64,000 nucleotides of DNA from a virus: positions 1 through 64,000 of the IMG/VR virus record IMGVR_UViG_3300044701_002789; one strand, 5' to 3'. The notes under the pieces were generated by a model. It saw only the letters and a list, made by a program, of their open reading frames with translations. It searched no databases and was not told the DNA's origin. The position numbers and the translations under genes were made by a program. Shown one piece after another: positions 57,961 through 63,757 of the stretch; positions within the stretch are counted from its first letter, which is position 1, and every line of letters begins with the position of its first letter.

Positions 57961-58482
57961 TCAAAATTTAATTTTTAGTCCCATGTTTTTCATTTTAACA
58001 AGAACCTCAGCATTTCCCATAGCATCATCCACTGGATTGTGAGTGTGCTTGGTATCTCTAAGGTGCTTCCACTTTGCAAAAGAATCTTTTTGCATTCCAC
58101 AATAAAGATCTGCAAGTCTACGAGAACTGAACCCAAAAGGATTAGATCCATAGAAAGCATGAAAGTAGTAGTTAATGAACTGCCAATCAAATCCATTGTT
58201 ATCTGAGATAAAGATTGGACGACCAACACTATTTTCTTTGATCCAGACCGCAAAATCTTCCATTTCGTGTCTTGGATTTGCAAAACTCATAGTTTCTTCT
58301 CTAGTAAATCCAGAAACAGCAAGTGCTTCCGGAATCCACTTATCACTAATAGGCTTTAGTGTTACATAAAAAGTTGCTGTGTTTTTAAGATCCTCTTGGA
58401 CCAATACAGCACCAAATGAAATCATTGAATATAGTCCGGGACAGGGACCATCTGATTCTACATCAACCACAAAATAAGACAT
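57961..58482 (-). CDS. DEDDh 3'-5' exonuclease (DnaQ-like)
   Basis: 173 residues from the ATG at 58482 (MSYFVVDVESDGPCPGLYSM). Exo I is DVESDG, Exo II lies in FISDNNGFDWQFINYY, and Exo III is HNPVDDAMGNAE with the His-Asp pair. An in-frame upstream extension to 58527 lies in the tRNA spacer. It may process RNA or DNA 3' ends; its place among tRNA genes makes an RNA role attractive. Confidence 0.85.
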   Translation of the reverse strand: MSYFVVDVESDGPCPGLYSMISFGAVLVQEDLKNTATFYVTLKPISDKWIPEALAVSGFTREETMSFANPRHEMEDFAVWIKENSVGRPIFISDNNGFDWQFINYYFHAFYGSNPFGFSSRRLADLYCGMQKDSFAKWKHLRDTKHTHNPVDDAMGNAEVLVKMKNMGLKIKF

Positions 58483-58502
58483 AATAACCTCAATGAATTT
58501 CA

Positions 58503-58578
58503 TGTCCGCAGAGGGATTCGAACCCACACTGTACAGATTTTAAGTCTGTTGCCTCCTACCTATTGCGCTATGCGGACA
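58503..58578 (-). tRNA. tRNA-Leu(UAA), short variable loop
   Basis: Acceptor TGTCCGC/GCGGACA, anticodon loop CTTAAAA, variable ACAGT. Very similar in its centre to the Leu(CAA) gene. Confidence 0.8.
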
Positions 58579-58581
58579 CAT

Positions 58582-58654
58582 GGGCGTGAGAGGATTCGAA
58601 CCTCCACTGTATAGATCCTAAGTCTATTGCCTCCTACCGTTGCGCTACACGCCC
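58582..58654 (-). tRNA. tRNA-Leu(UAG), short variable loop
   Basis: Acceptor GGGCGTG/CACGCCC, anticodon loop CTTAGGA, variable ACAGT. Confidence 0.85.
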
Positions 58655-58668
58655 TTGACGACCCCTTA

Positions 58669-58697
58669 AGAGTACCATAGGTGCTCCCAGAAGTCAA
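58669..58697 (-). promoter_or_regulatory. Sigma70-like promoter in tRNA array
   Basis: TTGACT (58697-58692), 17 nt, TACTCT (58674-58669), between the Leu(GAG) and Leu(UAG) genes. Confidence 0.65.
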
Positions 58698-58698
58698 T

Positions 58699-58772
58699 GT
58701 CCGCGAGAGGATTTGAACCTCCACTGTCCACCCCCTCAAGGTGGTGCCTCCTACCAATTGCGCTACACGGAC
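58699..58772 (-). tRNA. tRNA-Leu(GAG), short variable loop
   Basis: Acceptor pairs GTCCGTG with CGCGGAC; anticodon arm CCACC-TTGAGGG-GGTGG; variable ACAGT. Confidence 0.8.
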
Positions 58773-58790
58773 AAAATGCTCATAAGAGCA

Positions 58791-58866
58791 ATTCCAGAAC
58801 TAGGATTCGAACCTAGATTATACACCTTCAAAGGGTGGTGTCCTGCCAGTTAGACGACTCTGGAAT
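58791..58866 (-). tRNA. tRNA-Gln(UUG)
   Basis: Acceptor ATTCCAG/CTGGAAT, anticodon loop CTTTGAA, T-loop TTCGAAT. Confidence 0.85.
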
Positions 58867-58870
58867 GAGA

Positions 58871-58941
58871 GTCTCAGGTCGGAATTGAACCGACGATTAG
58901 GAGTTTTGCAGACTCCCGCCTTACCATTTGGCTACTGAGAC
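58871..58941 (-). tRNA. tRNA-Cys(GCA)
   Basis: Acceptor GTCTCAG/CTGAGAC, anticodon loop CTGCAAA, 71 nt. Confidence 0.9.
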
Positions 58942-58945
58942 ATAA

Positions 58946-59020
58946 TGGGTCTGGTGGGACTTGAACCCACAACTTCCAGGTTAAAAGCCCGTTACTCTAT
59001 CCAATTGAGTTACAGACCCA
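58946..59020 (-). tRNA. tRNA-Lys(UUU)
   Basis: Acceptor TGGGTCT/AGACCCA, anticodon loop CTTTTAA. A close relative with CTT lies at 61452. Confidence 0.9.
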
Positions 59021-59023
59021 TAA

Positions 59024-59093
59024 GCCCCTAGACAGAATTGAACTGTCGTCTCCGCTTTACAAGAGCGGTGCATCACCACAATGCTTTAGAGGC
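59024..59093 (-). tRNA. tRNA-Thr(UGU)
   Basis: Acceptor GCCTCTA pairs with TAGGGGC (one G-U); anticodon loop CTTGTAA. 70 nt. Confidence 0.9.
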
Positions 59094-59096
59094 GGG

Positions 59097-59168
59097 GTGT
59101 ACGATCGGATTTGAACCGACATAAACCAGATCCACAATCTGGCGCATTAACCTTTATGCTACGCACAC
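59097..59168 (-). tRNA. tRNA-His(GUG)
   Basis: Acceptor GTGTGCG/CGTACAC, anticodon loop TTGTGGA. Confidence 0.9.
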
Positions 59169-59170
59169 AT

Positions 59171-59241
59171 GGCAGTAGGTGGAATTGAACCACCGACGAA
59201 ATGGGTATGAATCATCCGTTCTACCACTGAACTATACTGCC
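59171..59241 (-). tRNA. tRNA-Met(CAU), one mismatch in the anticodon stem
   Basis: Acceptor GGCAGTA/TACTGCC, anticodon loop TTCATAC; the pair next to the loop is A-C. It could be elongator Met, or Ile(CAU) if lysidine-modified. Confidence 0.75.
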
Positions 59242-59245
59242 TAAA

Positions 59246-59329
59246 GGAGAGTAGAGGATTCGAACCTCTGGGACTTTGACATCCAAGACCTTTCCAAGAT
59301 CTCACCATAAACCACTCGGACAACTCTCC
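59246..59329 (-). tRNA. tRNA-Ser(GGA)
   Basis: Class II, 84 nt; acceptor GGAGAGT/ACTCTCC; anticodon loop TTGGAAA. Confidence 0.9.
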
Positions 59330-59334
59330 AAGGC

Positions 59335-59416
59335 GGAAGATGTTGGGATCGAACCAACGGGGGCGTTGACCCCACGGTTTAGCAAACCGCTGCATTAACC
59401 ACTCTGCCAATCTTCC
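59335..59416 (-). tRNA. tRNA-Ser(GCU)
   Basis: Class II, 82 nt; acceptor GGAAGAT/ATCTTCC; anticodon loop TTGCTAA. Confidence 0.9.
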
Positions 59417-59420
59417 AAAT

Positions 59421-59490
59421 AGGAATACACAGAGTTGAACTGTGATCTATCGGTTATCAACCGATTGCTCTCCCATTGAGCTATATTCCT
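59421..59490 (-). tRNA. tRNA-Ile(GAU)
   Basis: Acceptor AGGAATA/TATTCCT; anticodon arm CGGT-TGATAAC-CG with GAT; 70 nt. Confidence 0.9.
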
Positions 59491-59497
59491 ATAAGGC

Positions 59498-59570
59498 AGG
59501 GACTCCCGGAATTGAACCGAGACCTCATGTTCTTCAGACATACGTGCCGACCAACCTACACCAAGTCCCC
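59498..59570 (-). tRNA. tRNA-Phe(GAA)
   Basis: Acceptor GGGGACT/AGTCCCT; anticodon loop CTGAAGA. Confidence 0.85.
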
Positions 59571-59596
59571 ATTTAAATGGCCTCTTTTGAGGCAAC

Positions 59597-59668
59597 TGGG
59601 ATAGCAGGACTCGAACCTGCAACGAAGCGGTTAACAGCCGCACGATCTGCCAATTGATCTATATCCCA
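59597..59668 (-). tRNA. tRNA-Asn(GUU)
   Basis: Acceptor TGGGATA/TATCCCA; anticodon loop CTGTTAA. Normal cloverleaf, unlike the Asn-type gene at 55270. Confidence 0.9.
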
Positions 59669-59693
59669 TTAAAATCCTCAATAAAGAGGAATA

Positions 59694-59763
59694 GTCCCAG
59701 CGGGGTTTGAACCCGCGTTTCAACCTTGAAAGGGTCGCGTCCTGACCAATTAGACGATGGGAC
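59694..59763 (-). tRNA. tRNA-Glu(UUC)
   Basis: Acceptor GTCCCA/TGGGAC; anticodon loop CTTTCAA; 70 nt. Confidence 0.9.
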
Positions 59764-59831
59764 CATATGGGTAACTGAGAGTCTCAAACATCTTCTGTCT
59801 TGCTCAGTCTTTACTTGATGCTCAACCCAAC

Positions 59832-59913
59832 GGAGAGAACAGGAATCGAACCTGCGAGGCTGTTACCCCCAACTGTTTTCAAGACAGCTTCCTCGGCCAA
59901 CCGGACCCTCTCC
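59832..59913 (-). tRNA. tRNA-Ser(UGA)
   Basis: Class II; acceptor GGAGAGG/TCTCTCC; anticodon loop CTTGAAA. Confidence 0.9.
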
Positions 59914-59971
59914 AAGCAGTTTCTACTATTTTTAGCGGACATTGAGAAACTGAAAAACATAACGTCCTACC

Positions 59972-60041
59972 ACCCATAGGGGATTTGAACCCCTGATACC
60001 TCTTAGACAGAGAGGCGTGCTAGACCACTACACTAATGAGC
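59972..60041 (-). tRNA. tRNA-Asp(GUC)
   Basis: Anticodon arm CCTCT-CTGTCTA-AGAGG; the acceptor has two G-U pairs and a terminal mismatch. 70 nt. Confidence 0.8.
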
Positions 60042-60047
60042 GTTGGA

Positions 60048-60118
60048 GCGGAATATCGGATTTGAACCGATGACATCAACCTTGGCAAGGTTGCGTTCTA
60101 CCACTGAACTAATTCCGC
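60048..60118 (-). tRNA. tRNA-Gly(GCC)
   Basis: Acceptor GCGGAAT/ATTCCGC; anticodon loop TTGCCAA; 71 nt. Confidence 0.9.
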
Positions 60119-60188
60119 AATAGTTGTCGCGCATTGGCCACGACAGGTGCTTTTAACTCTAGCACGCCAGAGTTCTCATAAAGAGAAT

Positions 60189-60260
60189 GGAATCTAGGGG
60201 AATCGAACCCCTAACCTCTTGCTTGCAAAGCAAATGCTCTACCAATTGAGCTAAGACCCC
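60189..60260 (-). tRNA. tRNA-Ala(UGC)
   Basis: Acceptor GGGGTCT/AGATTCC with two G-U pairs; anticodon loop TTTGCAA. Confidence 0.9.
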
Positions 60261-60266
60261 TTGGGA

Positions 60267-60335
60267 GCGGGAGACAGAATCGAACTGTCAACCTGGAGCT
60301 TATGAGACTCCTGTGCAACCACTACACTTTCCCGC
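60267..60335 (-). tRNA. tRNA-Met(CAU), second
   Basis: Acceptor GCGGGAA/CTCCCGC region; anticodon arm GGAGT-CTCATAA-GCTCC. Confidence 0.85.
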
Positions 60336-60338
60336 AAC

Positions 60339-60410
60339 ACGCAGTAGAGGATTCGAACCCCTGAAAATTGGTTTTGGAGACCAACGCATTCACCACTCTG
60401 CCAACTGCGT
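60339..60410 (-). tRNA. tRNA-Trp(CCA)
   Basis: Acceptor ACGCAGT/ACTGCGT; anticodon loop CTCCAAA. Confidence 0.9.
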
Positions 60411-60480
60411 ATTGGCGGCCATTTTGTTAAAGCGGTATAGCCGAACCGCATCAATGCAAGGAGTTTGGACTTCCTTGGAT

Positions 60481-60553
60481 CGGAATGACAGGATTCGAAC
60501 CTGCGACAACTGGTTCCCAAAACCAGGGCTCTACCAAGCTGAGCTACATTCCG
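60481..60553 (-). tRNA. tRNA-Pro(UGG)
   Basis: Acceptor CGGAATG/CATTCCG; anticodon arm CTGGT-TTTGGGA-ACCAG. Confidence 0.9.
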
Positions 60554-60556
60554 TAG

Positions 60557-60574
60557 AGTTGGGCACCACCCAAC
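60557..60574. repeat. Hairpin GTTGGG/CCCAAC in tRNA spacer
   Basis: Perfect inverted repeat with a CACCA-type loop. The following spacer to 60722 holds nothing else I can identify. Confidence 0.5.
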
Positions 60575-60722
60575 AGAGGACTTTCCCTTTGTCATCAGAT
60601 ATTTTACATGATTCTGCAAACATGTCTATCGTGTTATCGTAGTAGATAGAACTACGTCCTTCTTTTTGGTTCAAGGTCAGGATCAACCTCGTTTTCCTAA
60701 GGTAGCAAACTCCTTCGGAAAT

Positions 60723-60812
60723 GGGAGAGAAGGGAATCGAACCCCCGATGGTTCCTATGTACGTGTTTTACAGACACGGACTACACATATTGCCGACAGT
60801 AGCCACTCTCCC
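60723..60812 (-). tRNA. tRNA-Tyr(GUA)
   Basis: Class II, 90 nt; acceptor GGGAGAG/CTCTCCC; anticodon loop CTGTAAA. Its first base overlaps the stop codon of the endonuclease gene. Confidence 0.9.
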
Positions 60813-61207
60813 TAGAGTTTATACTGCAAATAATTTTCACCAAGATTAATTGAATTTTTGTTATCTTTTATGATTTCTTTTGGAATAAGATACTTATCAC
60901 CATTAGAAGTCAGTACGAATAACTGATCATAAAAGATTTCAGTGTTGAGTTTATTGACAAAATTAGATTTACTATTTCCGCCAGTAATTCTCAACCCTAC
61001 TACATATTTCCCACTAGATGATTTTGAGTTGGTTGTCTTAACTTGAATTTTTTGTAATCCAAGTTCAGGAAAATCAACTATCAAATCATAATCTTGACTA
61101 TCTGTTAAAGGAATTGAAACAGTATATCCAAGATAACAAAAGTGAGAAATACATAAACCTAATCCAACATCACCTTGTTTTTTGGTGTTTTTGCAGTTTT
61201 CAAACAT
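60812..61207 (-). CDS. PD-(D/E)XK homing endonuclease (I-Ssp6803I-like)
   Basis: 131 residues. NTKKQGDVGLGLCISHFCYL, then GYTVSIPLTDSQDYDLIVDF and LQKIQVKTTNSKSSS, gives the conserved Gly-rich helix, Asp and QxK of the PD-(D/E)XK family whose known members include the tRNA-intron endonuclease I-Ssp6803I. It is freestanding, follows a late promoter, and its stop touches tRNA-Tyr. Confidence 0.8.
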   Translation of the reverse strand: MFENCKNTKKQGDVGLGLCISHFCYLGYTVSIPLTDSQDYDLIVDFPELGLQKIQVKTTNSKSSSGKYVVGLRITGGNSKSNFVNKLNTEIFYDQLFVLTSNGDKYLIPKEIIKDNKNSINLGENYLQYKL

Positions 61208-61232
61208 CTCTTATAACGGAGTATTACTCTGT

Positions 61233-61240
61233 TATTTATA
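61233..61240 (-). promoter_or_regulatory. Late promoter (TATAAATA)
   Basis: TATAAATA 26 nt before the endonuclease start; next to it lies a TAACGGAGT/ACTCTGTTA hairpin at 61212-61232. Confidence 0.7.
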
Positions 61241-61257
61241 AGAGTTATGTTTAGACT

Positions 61258-61308
61258 AGATGATTGTTTTTTCTACCCAAAAGAAAAGTAAAAATTGCTG
61301 AATCATCT
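61258..61308 (-). ncRNA. CAGCAATT stem-loop element, copy 6
   Basis: AGATGATT/AATCATCT closing stem, CAGCAATT, internal TTTTCT-TTTGGGT-AGAAAA hairpin whose loop matches a Pro(UGG) anticodon loop, then A-rich. Located upstream of the PD-(D/E)XK endonuclease gene. The adjoining 61309-61451 shows no gene. Confidence 0.65.
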
Positions 61309-61451
61309 AAAAGAATTCGGTGTTTTACTTCGTCATTAAAGACAGGATTATAAGTCCAGCAAAAGATACTAAAACTAATAAGGATGCCTCCTTACTCCTC
61401 CAGATTACTCTGTTATGAGGAATACCTTATCCTATCACTAGGAAACACCAA

Positions 61452-61526
61452 TGGGTCTGGTGGGATTTGAACCCACAACTTTTCGGGTAAGAGCCGACTA
61501 CTCTGTCCAATTGAGTTACAGACCCA
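61452..61526 (-). tRNA. tRNA-Lys(CUU)
   Basis: Acceptor TGGGTCT/AGACCCA as in the Lys(UUU) gene; anticodon loop CTCTTAC. Confidence 0.85.
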
Positions 61527-61575
61527 ATAAATGGTTAAATTTTCAAGGTTCAAGCGATCTCTCAACCGCTTTTTA

Positions 61576-61604
61576 AAAGTACCACAAGAAACCGTTGGGG
61601 TCAA
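61576..61604 (-). promoter_or_regulatory. Sigma70-like promoter upstream of tRNA-Lys(CUU)
   Basis: TTGACC (61604-61599), 17 nt, TACTTT (61581-61576). Confidence 0.65.
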
Positions 61605-61673
61605 GTGGTGTGTGCCAGTTTCAAGATTGGAACTGGATGGGGTCTCATTCCCCCGCTGATAATGACACTAGCA

Positions 61674-61712
61674 ACAAAAAAGGGGAGGAAACTTTTGGTT
61701 TCTCTCCCCTTC
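61674..61712 (-). terminator. Rho-independent terminator
   Basis: GGGGAG-GAAAC-type stem (GGGGAGAGAAACC / GTTTCCTCCCC) and a six-T tract, downstream of the 34-residue gene. Confidence 0.85.
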
Positions 61713-61732
61713 TTGCTTTATGGTTGTACTTT

Positions 61733-61837
61733 TTATACTTCCATAATCGCAGAAGGGGACTCACACGCAATAAGATCCCAATCGGACATATTGCCGTTTG
61801 AATATGTAAATTGGGGTTTTGGTGATAAATGAGTCAT
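61733..61837 (-). CDS. 34-residue peptide
   Basis: MTHLSPKPQFTYSNGNMSDW, then DLIACESPSAIMEV. It has a late promoter 22 nt upstream and a strong terminator ~20 nt downstream, which together support a small real gene; no strong RBS. Confidence 0.45.
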   Translation of the reverse strand: MTHLSPKPQFTYSNGNMSDWDLIACESPSAIMEV

Positions 61838-61858
61838 TTTCTTTGATAAGTGTGTTAC

Positions 61859-61890
61859 TATTTATAAGACTTTTGTTTTTCAAAAGTCAA
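61859..61890 (-). promoter_or_regulatory. Combined early/late promoter in palindromic spacer
   Basis: TTGACT (61890-61885) and TATAAATA (61866-61859). The palindrome GACTTTT/AAAAGTC spans 61868-61888. Confidence 0.6.
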
Positions 61891-61892
61891 GA

Positions 61893-61963
61893 GCGGATGA
61901 TCGGACTTGAACCGACGACATCTAACTTGGAAGGATAGCGTTCTACCGCTGAACTACATCCGC
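61893..61963 (-). tRNA. tRNA-Gly(UCC)
   Basis: Acceptor GCGGATG/CATCCGC; anticodon loop CTTCCAA; 71 nt. Confidence 0.9.
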
Positions 61964-61974
61964 AATTGTTATTT

Positions 61975-62005
61975 TATTTATAAGACTTTTTTGGAAAAAA
62001 GTCAA
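61975..62005 (-). promoter_or_regulatory. Combined early/late promoter in palindromic spacer
   Basis: TTGACT (62005-62000), TATAAATA (61982-61975); palindrome GACTTTTTT/AAAAAAGTC at 61984-62003. Confidence 0.6.
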
Positions 62006-62007
62006 GC

Positions 62008-62080
62008 ACCTCAGGTAGGATTCGAACCTACGGCTAACCGCTTAGAAGGCGGATACTCTAGTCCACTGAGTTACTGAGGC
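62008..62080 (-). tRNA. tRNA-Arg(UCU)
   Basis: Acceptor GCCTCAG/CTGAGGT; anticodon loop CTTCTAA. Confidence 0.9.
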
Positions 62081-62084
62081 AAAA

Positions 62085-62101
62085 GACAACTTAATGTTGT
62101 C
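62085..62101. repeat. Spacer palindrome GACAAC/GTTGTC
   Basis: 6-bp inverted repeat with a 5-nt loop. A TTGACA overlaps one arm but I see no -10 at the right distance. Confidence 0.5.
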
Positions 62102-62104
62102 AAT

Positions 62105-62224
62105 AGGAACGCTGGGGATTGAACCCAGAACCTCCCACTTATTCGGTATAGAGGGTACTGCCCCCCCATTAACAATCTTTTGATACCGTAAGGTGGGTGC
62201 TCTAACCACTTGAGCTACGTTCCC
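62105..62224 (-). tRNA. tRNA with ~50-nt insertion in the anticodon loop (Ile(UAU)-like if removed)
   Basis: Acceptor GGGAACG/CGTTCCT, D-arm, anticodon stem CCCAC/GTGGG and T-arm CTGGG-TTCAATC-CCCAG are normal. The loop is replaced by CTTA, a CGGTAT/ATACCG stem with a G7-run loop, and AATAA. Removing an intron between CTTA and TAA would leave CTTATAA, anticodon UAU. 120 nt. Confidence 0.6.
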
Positions 62225-62229
62225 AATCA

Positions 62230-62262
62230 GACAATCGTATGGTATTTATACCAGATTGTCAA
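62230..62262 (-). promoter_or_regulatory. Promoter in palindromic spacer
   Basis: TTGACA (62262-62257), 17 nt, TACGAT (62239-62234), with TATAAATA (62250-62243) between them; palindrome GACAATC/GATTGTC at 62230-62260. Confidence 0.55.
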
Positions 62263-62263
62263 T

Positions 62264-62345
62264 GGGAGCAGGGGGACTTGAACCCCCACGGGCACTGCCC
62301 AACGGATTTTAAGTCCGGTGCGTCTACCGATTCCGCCACGCTCCC
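62264..62345 (-). tRNA. tRNA-Leu(UAA), class II
   Basis: Acceptor GGGAGCG/TGCTCCC, long variable arm (GGGCA-type), anticodon loop CTTAAAA; 82 nt. A conventional tRNA-Leu, unlike the four short ones. Confidence 0.9.
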
Positions 62346-62350
62346 GATGG

Positions 62351-62383
62351 GACAATCATAAGGCACGAACCTCAGATTGTCAA
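62351..62383 (-). promoter_or_regulatory. Promoter in palindromic spacer upstream of tRNA-Leu
   Basis: TTGACA (62383-62378), 17 nt, TATGAT (62360-62355); palindrome GACAATC/GATTGTC at 62351-62381. Confidence 0.7.
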
Positions 62384-62427
62384 GGGGTGGAGTGGAGAGC
62401 GGGTGGCGCTCCCTCAACCACCCCTAC

Positions 62428-62457
62428 AAGATACCAGACAGATGGGGTGCCTGTCAA
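62428..62457 (-). promoter_or_regulatory. Sigma70-like promoter at the head of the tRNA array
   Basis: TTGACA (62457-62452), 18 nt, TATCTT (62433-62428), followed by GGGGTGGTTGAG as at 57210. Confidence 0.65.
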
Positions 62458-62645
62458 CCCCCCTTTACCTCTTTCCTGGTGTTCTTCTCTTCTGTGATCT
62501 CGGCGCGGCGAGACTTGACTAGTTTAGTAATTTCTTGCAATGCCTTGCGTGCGCGGGTGCCTGCAGCATTATTACCATTAGTAAACTTTTCGTCTTCAAC
62601 TTTCCAAGACTCAAAGGCGTCAAGAAGTTCTTGTGATGTAGACAT
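62454..62645 (-). CDS. Histone H1/Hc1-like small basic protein
   Basis: 63 residues from the ATG at 62645. QELLDAFESWKVEDEKFTNG, then NNAAGTRARKALQEITKLVK, matches the NKAAGTRARKALQ-I core of Hc1/H1-like bacterial proteins. It may bind DNA in the nucleoid or in the phage head. A late promoter precedes it. Confidence 0.7.
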   Translation of the reverse strand: MSTSQELLDAFESWKVEDEKFTNGNNAAGTRARKALQEITKLVKSRRAEITEEKNTRKEVKGG

Positions 62646-62669
62646 AATAATCTCCAATAATTAAAAATT

Positions 62670-62677
62670 TATTTATA
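62670..62677 (-). promoter_or_regulatory. Late promoter (TATAAATA)
   Basis: Exact TATAAATA, 25 nt before the Hc1-like start. Confidence 0.7.
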
Positions 62678-62681
62678 CATG

Positions 62682-63095
62682 TTATTTGCAGTCTTCTACC
62701 CAAGGAGCACACATTCTTATTGGTCCTCCTAATGATTTACACTCTTCAGTATAACATGTGTCATTATTTATAGGTTCTTCAATGTACTTTGGTTCATATT
62801 TTTTATTAGCTTCTTTAATAATTCTATCATACTCGGGAGTCACTTTTTCTATTGCTCTATCAATATCTCTATTGATTCTTCTCTCAAGTTTTTTGGGATC
62901 TTTGATAATAAAATCATTAATAGGTGTACTAGGATTTACTTCTCTTTGAACTTCATCAAAGAAATCCCAAATAAGTTCTTCTTTAATTCCAGTACAATTA
63001 GATAAAAATGCAATTATAGAGGTAAGAACAACTCCTATAATTGCATAAGTTTTAATATCTGGTTTTTTATTTCCAAAATTAAATTTAAATTTCAT
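62682..63095 (-). CDS. Membrane-anchored hypothetical protein
   Basis: 137 residues. A short basic N-terminus and one transmembrane helix (TYAIIGVVLTSIIAFLSNCT) are followed by a charged helical domain and a C-terminal segment with four cysteines (CYTEECKSLGGPIRMCAPWV). The N-terminal Cys context is not a good lipobox. The function is unknown. Confidence 0.55.
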   Translation of the reverse strand: MKFKFNFGNKKPDIKTYAIIGVVLTSIIAFLSNCTGIKEELIWDFFDEVQREVNPSTPINDFIIKDPKKLERRINRDIDRAIEKVTPEYDRIIKEANKKYEPKYIEEPINNDTCYTEECKSLGGPIRMCAPWVEDCK

Positions 63096-63101
63096 TCAAT
63101 A

Positions 63102-63698
63102 TTATTTTTTCTTTAAGAGTGCTTTACGATATTGTAAATCGGTTCTAGTGCCGGAATCCATACGACCTTGATTAGGTTGATGCTCCCCTGGTTTAGCAGG
63201 ACTTCCAACTCCTTTATAAGAACGATGCGAATAAGCAGCACCACTATGTTTAGAATCACCAGAAATCATCTTTCCGCCTTGAGAACGAGAATTCATATAA
63301 TCAGTTTCTGATTGCCCATGCCTACCTCTCCATAATTCTTGAAGAATACTATCTCTCCAACCCTCACTCATATTTACCATCATTTGCTCTGCTGCTTCTG
63401 AGGTTTCAGCATATCCTTCATCAAGAAGATGGGAGAGGATTATATCGTAGAGGTCGTAACTTTCGCGGTTTGTGTTTTTCTTAACACCTCTTTTATCTGC
63501 ATGGATTTTTTTCCTTACTGGTTCACCTTGGGTGTCCCAATCAGCAGGATGTAAAATATTTTCAAAATCGCGGGATTGTCTGCGCCCTACTCTTTGTCTT
63601 TCAGTTGCATTTCTGTATTTCTCAAGTTTATTTGCCTCACCAAGTTCCTGATCTTGATAAACCTGCGAATAAGCTTCTACTAAATCTACTGCTTCCAT
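63102..63698 (-). CDS. Conserved cyanophage protein, possibly virion-associated
   Basis: 198 residues. MEAVDLVEAYSQVYQDQELG, then YDLYDIILSHLLDEGYAETS, EAAEQMMVNMSEGWRDSIL. The EAY-x-VY and LLDEGYA motifs recur in cyanomyovirus head/core-like proteins, and the C-terminal third is low-complexity and basic. A late promoter precedes it. Confidence 0.6.
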   Translation of the reverse strand: MEAVDLVEAYSQVYQDQELGEANKLEKYRNATERQRVGRRQSRDFENILHPADWDTQGEPVRKKIHADKRGVKKNTNRESYDLYDIILSHLLDEGYAETSEAAEQMMVNMSEGWRDSILQELWRGRHGQSETDYMNSRSQGGKMISGDSKHSGAAYSHRSYKGVGSPAKPGEHQPNQGRMDSGTRTDLQYRKALLKKK

Positions 63699-63717
63699 TT
63701 TAACAATACTTTTCTTT

Positions 63718-63725
63718 TATTTATA
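63718..63725 (-). promoter_or_regulatory. Late promoter (TATAAATA)
   Basis: Exact TATAAATA, 20 nt before the 198-residue gene, overlapping the T tract of the upstream terminator. Confidence 0.7.
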
Positions 63726-63747
63726 AAAAAAGGGACCCTAAGGTCCC
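63724..63747 (-). terminator. Rho-independent terminator of RlpA-like gene
   Basis: GGGACC-TTAG-GGTCCC stem followed by seven T. Confidence 0.85.
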
Positions 63748-63757
63748 CGCTAAAATA

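Noticed and set aside
59159-60642. Open frames across the tRNA genes on both strands
   Set aside because: The region is densely filled with complete tRNA cloverleaves; the frames have no RBS or protein-like content.
61315-61400. Hydrophobic minus-strand peptide ending SLMTK
   Set aside because: The frame has no ATG, GTG or TTG at a useful position.
61595-61832. Plus-strand frames of 68 and 75 residues
   Set aside because: They run through a minus-strand promoter, terminator and the 34-residue gene; composition is not protein-like.
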